A DNA stretch of 64,000 bases from Ravibacter sp037191015 (GTDB lineage: Bacteria > Bacteroidota > Bacteroidia > Cytophagales > Spirosomataceae), in assembly GCA_037191015.1 (NCBI GenBank), contig JBBCKD010000027.1, positions 1 through 64,000 on the forward strand. The letters are read 5' to 3'. This document shows, in pieces, positions 17,113-25,492 of the stretch (its first letter is position 1; every line of letters begins with the position of its first letter). Below the pieces are notes generated by a model. It was given only the letters and a program-made list of their open reading frames with translations, did not search any database and was not told the DNA's origin. The position numbers were made by a program, and so were the translations under genes.

Positions 17113-17625
17113 ATGCAAATAGACAACCATAAAGTAGTAGCCATTACCTATCACCTCAAATTGCAGGCTGAAGATGGGGACTTCGAGGTGGTAGAAGTGG
17201 TTGACGAACAGGATCCTATGTATTTTATCTGGGGCCTGAGCGGCCTGCCGGAAGAATTTGAAAATAATCTTTTGGGATTATCTGCAGGCGATGCTTTCGA
17301 CTTTCGTATCGCTCCTGAGAAGGGATACGGAGAGATTGATCCGGGCGCCATTGTGGACCTCCCCCGCTCATTATTTGAAGAAGAAGGAGTAAATACCGAC
17401 GAACTTTTGGTTTTAGGTAACAGTATTCCGATGACAAACGAGGAGGGAGACCGACTGCAGGGGATAGTTGTAGATATTAAGGAGGGATTGGTTACATTGA
17501 ATTTTAATCATCCCTTGGCTGGAAGGGAAATGGATTTTAGTGGTAAAATAGTATTAGTGAGGGAAGCCACCGCAACAGAGCTCGAACATGGTCATGTTCA
17601 TGGCGACGGCGGAATTTGTCATTAA
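17113..17625 (+). CDS. slyD: FKBP-type peptidyl-prolyl isomerase, SlyD-like
   Basis: This 170-residue cytoplasmic protein catalyses cis-trans isomerization of prolyl bonds and acts as a chaperone. The FKBP half-sites flank an inserted IF domain, as in SlyD: the N-terminal strand KVVAITYHLKLQ, then the acidic FKBP core (MYFIWGLSGLPEEFENNLLG), the segment EKGYGEIDPGAIVDLPRSLF, and NFNHPLAGREMDFSGKIVLV near the end. The tail (EHGHVHGDGGICH) is short and His-rich and may bind nickel or similar metals as in other SlyD proteins, though it is much shorter than the E. coli tail. It runs divergently from the AcpH-like gene. Confidence 0.93.
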   Translation: MQIDNHKVVAITYHLKLQAEDGDFEVVEVVDEQDPMYFIWGLSGLPEEFENNLLGLSAGDAFDFRIAPEKGYGEIDPGAIVDLPRSLFEEEGVNTDELLVLGNSIPMTNEEGDRLQGIVVDIKEGLVTLNFNHPLAGREMDFSGKIVLVREATATELEHGHVHGDGGICH

Positions 17626-17739
17626 TTGAATTGTTTTATTAACTTTAAGCGAGTTACTTTACCCATGCTATAACGTCAGAACACCTAAATAGATCGAAAA
17701 TAAGCAACCAAACTTAATCTCTAAATCAACATAATAGTT

Positions 17740-19368
17740 ATGTTAAGATCATTTACGAAAAAGCTGCCCGGTGCTTTACTGATCCTGTTAGCTTTTAATT
17801 CTAGCCATGCACAAGAAGCTTGCGACGCTCCTGGTGGAGGTTGCGACACTGTTGGAATTCAACATAAGGTCAGCCCCTGGAGAATAGGCGGTTTCATCGG
17901 ACCCGGTTTTGCCTATTGCGGTAGCTGGGCTAACACGTTTCCGTTAAGCGAAGCCAGAGATAAAACCTTATTTAACGGCTGGGGTATTAACGGCGCTATC
18001 AGTGCTGATTATTTTTTCACCAAAAGACCTGATGCCCAGTTTAAGTTCGGCCTCGGAGCTGCGCTCGGCGCCCAGCATTTCTTCATGCGTCCCGGGTTCG
18101 ACGAGTTTGTAGATGAGCATTTGAGAAGCTATCAGCTGACCAGGAATGATGTTGAAATCAAAAGAAGTACATCTGAGGACTTCTATCTTGCAATAGGACC
18201 GGTTGTCAGCTGGCATTTTACAAAAAGCAGGAGAAGCCCGTTCCTTGAAGCGAGCATAAAAGGCGGTATTTTCAGAACTACGCCTGCTGCCATCTCTATC
18301 AGGGACCAGGGTACCGGCGGAGCCAACGATCCGAGAGTAGGTTATTATGCAGTTTCTCCTAACGGAAACAGGTACTACTTCGGAGGGCTTGCCAACCTGG
18401 GTGTTTTCTTCCCGCTCAAAAATCCTACCTGGGCACTCGGTGTACAGGCACAGGGCTACCGTACCAAGGTTTCCTATGATATGCCGTGGGCCGCTACCGG
18501 CGGGCCGTTCGTGATCTCACGCTATGTCAGGCAGCACGGAGGCTTCAACGGAGGTATTGCGCTTCGTAAAACATTTGAATACGACGTGCCTGTTAAAAAA
18601 GATCCTTCTGCCGGTCTTACCTGTATAGTACCTACCCTGTCACTGACCAGCGGCAACTCGTCTATCATCGGGAAATACTTTACCGGCAAGGAAGCCAATT
18701 GCGAGCCTATCGTAGCTTCATGGACTTCTTCGCTTGATCCGGTCCTGGCCGACAGCCTGAACCAGACTTTCACCGCGCGTATCCATCATCTTGCTAACGG
18801 TGAAGATAAAATCATAGCTGAAGCCATCTGCCAGAAAGATACCGAGCTTGCCTTCCCGGCCAGCTACCTGAACAACAATGGTTGTCCTGTTGACGGTCAG
18901 TACTATGTAACCGTACAAAGCCACCAGGCTTCTGCATGTGCTTCATGTATAAGCCAGGTAGCAGCCAGCGGTTTTGCCGCACTTAAAGCCGATACAGTAA
19001 GAGTGGTAGAAGAAGTTTGTGTATGCGTGAAGAAAATCGAGATCTCTTCTATCCGCCGCGTGACTTCAACTATCAGGAAGTGGGCTAAGAGTGAAAACTG
19101 CGCAGATTGTATCTGTCCTGTAGACTCTAAAGTGACCCGTAACAGGAAGATCATCCTGCATAACTCTGAAGTTAAAGACTGCGACGAGTTCAAAACTATC
19201 GAAGAAGTACTTGCTAACGTGAAGGCGCCGAAATGGGCTAAGAATGTTACCATAGATATCGAAACTACTTCTTACGGTAATGCTTGTCCTGAAACAGGTG
19301 TTAAGAAAACTTCTTACAAAGCGACTGTAAACGCTGACGGTACTATCATCTATCAAGGTGTGAAGTAA
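17740..19368 (+). CDS. Outer-membrane beta-barrel protein with Cys-rich C-terminal part
   Basis: This 542-residue exported protein has signal peptide ending SSHAQ. Residues about 40-290 read as a porin-like barrel (WRIGGFIGPGFAYCGSWAN, FKFGLGAALGAQHFF, YFGGLANLGVFFPLK). The second half is a soluble portion with paired cysteines (CASC, CVCV, CADCICPVD) and ends with KKTSYKATVNADGTIIYQGVK-like strands. I do not recognise a named family. The cysteines suggest disulfide bonding in the periplasm or outside the cell. It is a single-gene unit ended by a strong terminator just after the stop. Confidence 0.75.
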   Translation: MLRSFTKKLPGALLILLAFNSSHAQEACDAPGGGCDTVGIQHKVSPWRIGGFIGPGFAYCGSWANTFPLSEARDKTLFNGWGINGAISADYFFTKRPDAQFKFGLGAALGAQHFFMRPGFDEFVDEHLRSYQLTRNDVEIKRSTSEDFYLAIGPVVSWHFTKSRRSPFLEASIKGGIFRTTPAAISIRDQGTGGANDPRVGYYAVSPNGNRYYFGGLANLGVFFPLKNPTWALGVQAQGYRTKVSYDMPWAATGGPFVISRYVRQHGGFNGGIALRKTFEYDVPVKKDPSAGLTCIVPTLSLTSGNSSIIGKYFTGKEANCEPIVASWTSSLDPVLADSLNQTFTARIHHLANGEDKIIAEAICQKDTELAFPASYLNNNGCPVDGQYYVTVQSHQASACASCISQVAASGFAALKADTVRVVEEVCVCVKKIEISSIRRVTSTIRKWAKSENCADCICPVDSKVTRNRKIILHNSEVKDCDEFKTIEEVLANVKAPKWAKNVTIDIETTSYGNACPETGVKKTSYKATVNADGTIIYQGVK

Positions 19369-19388
19369 TCCCGGACAGAGACCTGAAT

Positions 19389-19426
19389 AAAAAAAACGGC
19401 TGGTGCAAACCAGCCGTTTTTTTTTT
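19389..19426. terminator. Bidirectional intrinsic terminator with GCAA tetraloop
   Basis: A 14-bp stem AAAAAACGGCTGGT (19391-19404) closes a GCAA tetraloop, and the complementary arm (19409-19422) ends in a run of Ts. A-rich and T-rich flanks allow it to work for the barrel-protein gene and the convergent dCMP deaminase gene. Confidence 0.9.
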
Positions 19427-19481
19427 GCGTAAAAAGCAGTCAAAAAACTTCTTACCGGGAACCTTATCGCGCTACCGCAGG

Positions 19482-19967
19482 CTAAACAACCTTCGGAAGG
19501 TACTGCATTACCTCTACGCCGAAGCGCCTCAGGAACTCAGCTCCTTCTTCAACGCCTATTCCTTTGTAGGCAGCATAACTGTGGAGGTACAGCACTTTCG
19601 AAATCTTCATGGTATAGATCACTCTCGCACAGGAAATACAAGGCGCCAGTGTTACATATAACGTGCTCCCTTCAATATTGGAGCCGTTTTTCACGGCATA
19701 GAGGATCGCATTCTGCTCGGCATGGAGTGCCAGAGAGCAGCTTCCCTTGGAATCCCGCGGACAGCCTGATTCGGGAAACTCCTCGTCGCAGTTGTGCGTG
19801 CCCGCAGGCGGACCATTATATCCGATGGAAATGATACGGGTATCTTTTACCAATACAGCTCCTACCTGGGCCTTGATACAATGGGACCGCCGCGCCAGGT
19901 TTTCAGCAAGTTCCATAAAGATGGTATCGAAATCGGGTTTGTTCAAATGTTCAGGAGCCTTGCTCAT
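19482..19967 (-). CDS. dCMP deaminase (ComEB-like)
   Basis: This 161-residue cytidine/deoxycytidylate deaminase family enzyme converts dCMP to dUMP for dTTP synthesis. The zinc-binding and catalytic motif HAEQNAI (His and Glu) pairs with PCISCARVI, supplying two Cys ligands. An additional insert with CDEEFPESGCPRD is typical of dCMP deaminases (extra zinc site). The length fits the family. It converges on the barrel-protein gene through a shared terminator and is divergent from the secreted HEQTH protein gene. Confidence 0.93.
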   Translation of the reverse strand: MSKAPEHLNKPDFDTIFMELAENLARRSHCIKAQVGAVLVKDTRIISIGYNGPPAGTHNCDEEFPESGCPRDSKGSCSLALHAEQNAILYAVKNGSNIEGSTLYVTLAPCISCARVIYTMKISKVLYLHSYAAYKGIGVEEGAEFLRRFGVEVMQYLPKVV

Positions 19968-20039
19968 TCATTAGTTTTTTTACTATCTTAATTGCAAATT
20001 AGGTAATGTATACGTGAATTTGCAAAGCTGCGCGGTGTA

Positions 20040-20059
20040 AATGTGATGATGAGCTGATT
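20040..20059. repeat. Dispersed AATGTGATGAT-type repeat next to a start codon
   Basis: These 20 bases (AATGTGATGATGAGCTGATT) match the reverse complement of 58518-58537 at 19 of 20 positions. At both places the element directly borders a start codon (here ATG at 20060). It is a short dispersed repeat of unknown role. Confidence 0.65.
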
Positions 20060-21157
20060 ATGCCGGTTTCATTTAAAATCCTCCTGTATTTAGTGCTGGC
20101 TTCTATACCGGCGGGAATCGCGTATGCACAGACTCCTGTAACCGTAGACATTTTACCGGAAACCAGGCTCAGCCTTAAAGAAAGCAGGCATTATTTTCTT
20201 GCCGATGTTATTGATTCCAGGAAAGAAAAAGGAAAGTCACTGGGCCGGATCGTCTATTTGACTAAATCTCAGCCGTTCAGCCTGCGGCAAAACCTGGAAA
20301 ATGCAGCCTTTGATTTCTGGAGCTATTCGCTGACAGAGCGGGAAGAGAACCAGATCCCCCTGGTAGCCAGGATCAAAGTGTTCAGCATCAACGAAACCAG
20401 GGAAGCTCCGGGGAAAATAAAGGGAGAATCGCTTATTTACGTCGAATTTGTCTGGTACCGGGCACGGGAAGAATTGGTGCTGACATCATACCGGGCAAAA
20501 GGTAATTACACCAGGCCGGAATCGAGCCCCATGTATGAAGAGTTTCTCCGGAAAATGCTGGGCGATGCTATGATATATTTTGACAAATGGCTCGCTCTCA
20601 ATAACGGGAAAAACCCGGCGTTAGTCAGGGGGGTCAGGCTGGTCATAGACGACGATCACTACGAGTCAAAAGCAGATACCGTTTTTTATCATCCGGGCAG
20701 GCCCCTGCAATACGGCGACTTCAGGGCCGAGCCTAAAACAGGCCGTTATGCGGCAATGGTGTTTACGAGTATTTCTTACGAAGGCAATTCGAGAGTTGAA
20801 AACAACCTGCTGGAAGTCGTGGTAAAGCTGAAGGTATATGTAGTGAAAAGCATGTCGTGGATACAGCCGGAATCCAAAAATCCCCGGGTGCTGAAACACG
20901 AGCAGACTCACTTCGATATCGCCAAAATATCAGCCGAACGATTCAAAAATCAGCTGAAAAGGCTGCAGCTTACAGTTGGAGATCACGACAGCCAGATTCA
21001 ATACCAGTTCCTGGAGTCCTACAGGGAAATGAACCATTTACAGAAAGCATATGACAGGGAAACCCGTCACGGGCTCAATCCCGAAGAGCAGCTCAAATGG
21101 GAAGAAATGGTAAAAAATGAGCTGAACGGCAGGCAAACCATTAAAATAGCCGATTAA
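20060..21157 (+). CDS. Secreted DUF922-like putative zinc metalloprotein (HEQTH motif)
   Basis: This 365-residue exported protein has a signal peptide ending AGIAYAQ. The C-terminal half contains HEQTHFDI preceded by VLKHEQTH, a HExxH zincin-type signature seen in DUF922 proteins, many of which are predicted proteases. The N-terminal half (ETRLSLKESRHYFLADVIDS) is a beta-rich region I cannot assign. The C-terminal helix is charged (LQKAYDRETRHGLNPEEQLKWEE). Its ATG directly follows a dispersed repeat. It is convergent with comEC, with 12 bases between the stops. The substrate is unknown. Confidence 0.75.
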   Translation: MPVSFKILLYLVLASIPAGIAYAQTPVTVDILPETRLSLKESRHYFLADVIDSRKEKGKSLGRIVYLTKSQPFSLRQNLENAAFDFWSYSLTEREENQIPLVARIKVFSINETREAPGKIKGESLIYVEFVWYRAREELVLTSYRAKGNYTRPESSPMYEEFLRKMLGDAMIYFDKWLALNNGKNPALVRGVRLVIDDDHYESKADTVFYHPGRPLQYGDFRAEPKTGRYAAMVFTSISYEGNSRVENNLLEVVVKLKVYVVKSMSWIQPESKNPRVLKHEQTHFDIAKISAERFKNQLKRLQLTVGDHDSQIQYQFLESYREMNHLQKAYDRETRHGLNPEEQLKWEEMVKNELNGRQTIKIAD

Positions 21158-21169
21158 GACAGTCCCGTT

Positions 21170-22945
21170 TTACATTGCCTGTTCCACCCTGATCATGAGT
21201 GTGTCGCGGCCGTACCTGGCCATGTATCTACGGATCTCGTATGCACTGAAAAAATCGGGTTCCGTATCCCGGGTTATATACAGCATCCTTCCCGCCGACT
21301 TGTACACAAAGTTTTCTCCTACGGGCCTCAGGAAAGTTTGCCGGTAATCAGCGGCAACCGAGAACGTAGAATACAAAGAGAAGCAGCATGCAGCAATGAA
21401 GAGGAACTTTACCGCAGAGAGCTTCCGCTGTACAAAAGCGGTATAGGCCGCCATAAGCAGGGCAAGCAGCATGAATGCCTGGTAAATGTCCAGGCCGATA
21501 TTTTCAATAAGATGATAAGGCAGCTTTTCAGGTAAAAAAACGACATAGTTTATAAAAACGGCGAGGTAGTTAACCACGTATCCAACCAGGCCTGCAAGCT
21601 GGTCGAGGCCGGTCAGCCCGAACAATAACATGCCGAAAGAGGCAGGTATCAGGATCCCGGAGATATCTACGGCGAGCAAATTGGCAAAGAGAAAATAGAC
21701 AGGGAGCTGGTTGAAGTAGTACACGATGAGCGGGAATGTCATCAGCTGCGCGGCCAGCGACATAACGGAGAGGTTCCAGAAGTGCTTTATCAGCCGGTTT
21801 TCGGGTTGATAAAGACCTTCTATCGGCTTGCTCCACAAAAAAATACCCAGCATTGCCAGGAATGAAAGCTGGAAGCCTACATCATAAAATGCATTCGGGT
21901 CGGCGAGCAGAATAAAGAAGCCGGCGATAGCCAGGGTATTGACCGGATGGTGCTTTCGCGAAAAGGTATCGGCGATCATCCAGATGATACACATCAGAGT
22001 GGCCCTCTGTACCGAAGCCGGAAGGCCCGTGAGCACCGAATAGAAGACCAGAATCGACGTCATCACCAGGAGATAAGCATACTTTCCCCAGGCCCTTTTT
22101 CTCAGGAATCCCAACCCGAAATGAAGCACCGAAAAGAAAATGGCAATATGGAGACCGGATACCGAAAGGATATGCACGGTACCCGAACTGATGAAAGCGT
22201 CGTTCAGCTCTTCCCTGATGTCATCCCTCCTTCCCAATATCATAGCTTTGACAAAACCATATGCGTCGTCATCGTGCAGGTACTTGCGGAACAACTGTTC
22301 GGACTTCACGGAGAGATTTTCGGGCGAATACTGCAGGGATGCCGACGCGTCTGTTCCGGGTATCCAACAAATGCTGCGGTCGTTTTTAACGGAGCCTATC
22401 CAGGGGATTCCCTTCCGTTCCAGGAACCCGCGATAATCAAATGCATATTCGGAAGTCGACGGCTGCGGCCTTCTCAAACGCCCGGAGACTATCAAATTTT
22501 CCCCCACCGACGGCAGCCTGTCCAGGTTATCGGAAAAATAAAGAAGCGCCCCGGACGCTACATCCTTCCTTTTCCCGTCCCGCATGAACAGGCTTTTTAT
22601 TTCGGCGGGATACCTGAGCGAATTCTCTCTTTTTTCCGGCAGGCCGGTAATACGGGCCTGGTACATGCGGTAGTCTTCACTCCCGATATCGCTCAGACGC
22701 TTGTCGAACCGGATTGACTGAAGTGTAGCCGAGGTCCATCCAAGGCCTGCCATTACCCCGAAAACCGCTACCGGAAGATACTTCCTGTACCGGGCCCCGG
22801 TCATGATAAATAACAGCGAAGCCGCTACGATAACGGCAAGGACCGTCCAAGCGACCCGGAGATCATCGACGCGGAGAAAACCGGCGCTGAAGATCCCGGT
22901 CAGCAGGAACAAAAGGTACCTGATAAAAGGGGTTTGATTGAACAT
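21170..22945 (-). CDS. comEC: ComEC/Rec2-family DNA-uptake channel protein
   Basis: This 591-residue polytopic inner-membrane protein has an N-terminal DUF4131 region (membrane helices and an OB-like periplasmic part, YMYQARITGLPEKREN in the DNA-derived read RMYQARITGLPEKREN) and the ComEC competence domain with LSVSGLHIAIF and QRATLMCIIWMIAD. The C-terminal metallo-beta-lactamase domain present in long ComEC proteins is absent; the end has only a short tail after the last helices. Role: passage of single-stranded DNA into the cytoplasm during transformation. A transport function is family-based. It is convergent with the HEQTH protein. Confidence 0.9.
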   Translation of the reverse strand: MFNQTPFIRYLLFLLTGIFSAGFLRVDDLRVAWTVLAVIVAASLLFIMTGARYRKYLPVAVFGVMAGLGWTSATLQSIRFDKRLSDIGSEDYRMYQARITGLPEKRENSLRYPAEIKSLFMRDGKRKDVASGALLYFSDNLDRLPSVGENLIVSGRLRRPQPSTSEYAFDYRGFLERKGIPWIGSVKNDRSICWIPGTDASASLQYSPENLSVKSEQLFRKYLHDDDAYGFVKAMILGRRDDIREELNDAFISSGTVHILSVSGLHIAIFFSVLHFGLGFLRKRAWGKYAYLLVMTSILVFYSVLTGLPASVQRATLMCIIWMIADTFSRKHHPVNTLAIAGFFILLADPNAFYDVGFQLSFLAMLGIFLWSKPIEGLYQPENRLIKHFWNLSVMSLAAQLMTFPLIVYYFNQLPVYFLFANLLAVDISGILIPASFGMLLFGLTGLDQLAGLVGYVVNYLAVFINYVVFLPEKLPYHLIENIGLDIYQAFMLLALLMAAYTAFVQRKLSAVKFLFIAACCFSLYSTFSVAADYRQTFLRPVGENFVYKSAGRMLYITRDTEPDFFSAYEIRRYMARYGRDTLMIRVEQAM

Positions 22946-23026
22946 TTCATTTGTATAGTAAGAGTTGAATAATGATCGCCTAAGCGGCTATCATTGGAAA
23001 AATAACGCAGATTGAGGGGAATTCCG

Positions 23027-24370
23027 TCAATTTACAATAAAACGCCTGCTAACTTTCTCTCTATTTTCATTCGTAACCACGAGCAGATAAACCCCACGGG
23101 AGAGATGCCCGACAGGTTCGGTAAAAATACGGCTCCAGACTTTCCGGTAAGACGAAAACCCGACCTGGCGCCCGTTCATGTCTATGATCGCCAGGTCGAC
23201 ATCCTGGTAGCCTTCGTACCTGATTTCCGCTTTCAGCTGTCCGTCGGCAACCGGGTTGGGATACACGGAAACAAGCAGGCCGGGGCTTTCTTCAAGTCTT
23301 GCTTTCTTTGAATTTTCGACAAGCGCTGCCCTTCTGGGGCTCAGTTCCAGCACGGCATGCATCCGCTCCATCTGGTTAAAGGTAAACACATTCATGCACC
23401 GGTCAGGGGAATAGTCCATATAATTCTCGATCATATTACGGGTAGACGCTCCCCGGCAGGAAGAAAATACGTCATTGCATGAAATGGTATTGGATGTCTC
23501 TGCCCAGGGCGTATCCGCGCAATAGTCGTCGCCGCAGCGGGTATCTCCCCATATATGCAGCAATCCCAGCCAGTGCCCTACTTCGTGCGTTGTGGTCCTA
23601 CCCTGGTTGTAATTGGCATTTTCCAAAGCCCCCACATCGCCAAAACTCCTGTAGTCAATAATGACCCCGTCGGTCAGAGCTTTGTCGGCGTCGGCATTGT
23701 TAAGGCCCGGCACACCCGTAAGGGATGGAAATTGTGCTACACCCAGGTAATTCCCGGATAATGTGCAAACCCAGATGTTGAGATACTCATCGGCAGGCCA
23801 GCTTACGATCTCGGCAAGAATCCCGGCATCTGTATAGGGATTAAACTGTGTTTTGGCTCTATAGTAATTCCGGGTAATACCGTCAGACTGTGCACCGTCG
23901 GGCGTGAATTCGGCCAGGAAGAATTCTATCCCGGTATCGACGCCAGCCGGGTTTTCATTATACCCGGGAGTACCCTGTACCCGGCGATAGTCTTCGCTGA
24001 GAACCCTGATCTGGCTTCGGATCTGTTCTTCCGAAATATTGGGATTGCCTCTTCCTCCTATGCTTCCCGATTCCCTGTCATGGACCACGTGAACCACGAC
24101 GGGTATCCGGATCACCTCCGAATCAGCCGCCCTCAGCTTCCTTTTATTTTCGATATGAGAAGTGATCTTTTCATTGACAGCCTGCAACGGATCCACTGCA
24201 GGCAGAAGCGTTCTCAGTCCGAAATGATAGGCTTCCATCGTAGCGCATCTCTTCACAGCGAGGCTGTCGTTTCCCTGCGCCAGGGAAGTAACGACCGTCC
24301 CGATGCTGAGCGCCGTTGCGAAAAGCAATATGGCCGGTCGGAGTTTTCTGTCAGGTCCCGCTTTTTTCAT
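23027..24370 (-). CDS. Secreted M43 (pappalysin-like) zinc metallopeptidase with type IX sorting tail
   Basis: The protein, 447 residues from the ATG at 24370 (MKKAGPDRKLRPAILLFATA), has a signal peptide ending SLAQ, a pro-region, the zinc site HEVGHWLGLLH and the Met-turn NYMDYSPDRCMNVF. These define an M43 cytophagalysin. The last 80 residues (VSVYPNPVADGQ to GVYLLVVTNENREKVSRRFIVN, here in part) form a T9SS type-A sorting domain, so it is probably secreted or surface-attached. The frame extends to 24412, but that start would delay the signal peptide and overlap phoH further. The chosen start still overlaps the phoH stop by 20 bases. Confidence 0.92.
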   Translation of the reverse strand: MKKAGPDRKLRPAILLFATALSIGTVVTSLAQGNDSLAVKRCATMEAYHFGLRTLLPAVDPLQAVNEKITSHIENKRKLRAADSEVIRIPVVVHVVHDRESGSIGGRGNPNISEEQIRSQIRVLSEDYRRVQGTPGYNENPAGVDTGIEFFLAEFTPDGAQSDGITRNYYRAKTQFNPYTDAGILAEIVSWPADEYLNIWVCTLSGNYLGVAQFPSLTGVPGLNNADADKALTDGVIIDYRSFGDVGALENANYNQGRTTTHEVGHWLGLLHIWGDTRCGDDYCADTPWAETSNTISCNDVFSSCRGASTRNMIENYMDYSPDRCMNVFTFNQMERMHAVLELSPRRAALVENSKKARLEESPGLLVSVYPNPVADGQLKAEIRYEGYQDVDLAIIDMNGRQVGFSSYRKVWSRIFTEPVGHLSRGVYLLVVTNENREKVSRRFIVN

Positions 24371-25298
24371 ACGCCGCAAGTATGTCCTTAACCAATCTAT
24401 GCCTGACAACATCAGAGCTATCCAGCTCTATAAACGAAATCCCCTTCACATTGCTAAGGATATTCAGCGAATCGATAAGACCCGACTTCTGATTTTTGGG
24501 CAGGTCCACCTGTGTCCGGTCTCCTGTAATGATCACTTTCGAGCCCGGCCCCATTCTCGTCAGGAACATTTTCATCTGCATGGACGTCGTATTCTGCGCT
24601 TCATCAAGCAGGATAAATGCGTTTTTCAGCGTCCTGCCCCGCATATAGGCGAGCGGAGCGATCTCGATGGTACGGTTCTCAAGATGAAGCTTCAGCTTAT
24701 CGGCCGGGATCATATCGTCGAGCGCATCGTAAATGGGGCGGAGATAGGGATCTATTTTTTCTTTCAGGTCGCCCGGCAGGAATCCCAGGTTTTCTCCGGC
24801 TTCCACCGCCGGCCGGGTGATAATGATCTTTTTAACTTCCTTATTGCGCAAAGCCTGTACCGCCAGCGCTACGGCAGTATAGGTCTTGCCTGTTCCGGCA
24901 GGCCCCGTAGCAAAAACGAGATCATATTTACCGGCAGCCTCCACCATTTTGATCTGGTTGGAGGTACGGGCTTTGATCACCAGCCCTTTGTTGCCTATGA
25001 GAATCAGGTTGTCATCGGTCAGGATGCTTGCCTCACCTGCATTCGGGCCGTCCTGGACATAACTTTTTATCTGGTTGGTTGTAATACTACCGTATTTATG
25101 AAAGTGAGCGATCAGAGATTCCAGTATTTCCGATATCCGGCTGATTTCCGGTTCGGCTCCCCGTACTCTTATTTCATTGCCTCTGGAAATCAGTTTGCTT
25201 TTGGGGAATGCAGATGATATTTCTTTGATATTAGCGTTTTGGACACCTAAAAAATCCACCAGCGGGATGTCTTCAAGGGAAATTATTTTTTCCAGCAA
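24351..25298 (-). CDS. phoH: PhoH-family ATPase
   Basis: This 315-residue cytoplasmic ATPase has Walker A GPAGTGKTY near residue 132 and Walker B in AFILLDEAQNTT. An N-terminal segment before the ATPase domain resembles a KH-like RNA-binding part (SKLISRGNEIRVRG). The family is linked to RNA metabolism (often beside ybeY and RNase genes), but the exact role is uncertain. Motifs SKVIITGDRTQVDLP and GLIDSLNILSNV mark the helicase-like core. The gene overlaps the downstream M43 protease start by 20 bases. Confidence 0.93.
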   Translation of the reverse strand: MLEKIISLEDIPLVDFLGVQNANIKEISSAFPKSKLISRGNEIRVRGAEPEISRISEILESLIAHFHKYGSITTNQIKSYVQDGPNAGEASILTDDNLILIGNKGLVIKARTSNQIKMVEAAGKYDLVFATGPAGTGKTYTAVALAVQALRNKEVKKIIITRPAVEAGENLGFLPGDLKEKIDPYLRPIYDALDDMIPADKLKLHLENRTIEIAPLAYMRGRTLKNAFILLDEAQNTTSMQMKMFLTRMGPGSKVIITGDRTQVDLPKNQKSGLIDSLNILSNVKGISFIELDSSDVVRHRLVKDILAAYEKSGT

Positions 25299-25492
25299 AT
25301 TGAAAAGTGTTAAAGTGTTTGTGAATCAAGGCAAAATTTAGAAAATATTTATTTACAAACAAGCGATCCATACCGGTATCCTCTTTCCGCATACTGCAAA
25401 ATCCTAATTTTCAAGGCTCTAATCGGCATATAAAAATAAAGTTTAGGAGCCCTGTTTTTCCTCTCCCCTTATATCCCTAATATTGCATTAAG

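Noticed and set aside
16968..17144. N-terminal extension of the AcpH-like protein
   Set aside because: It would overlap the slyD start and precede the conserved NFLAH opening; a GTG at 16967 gives the usual protein.
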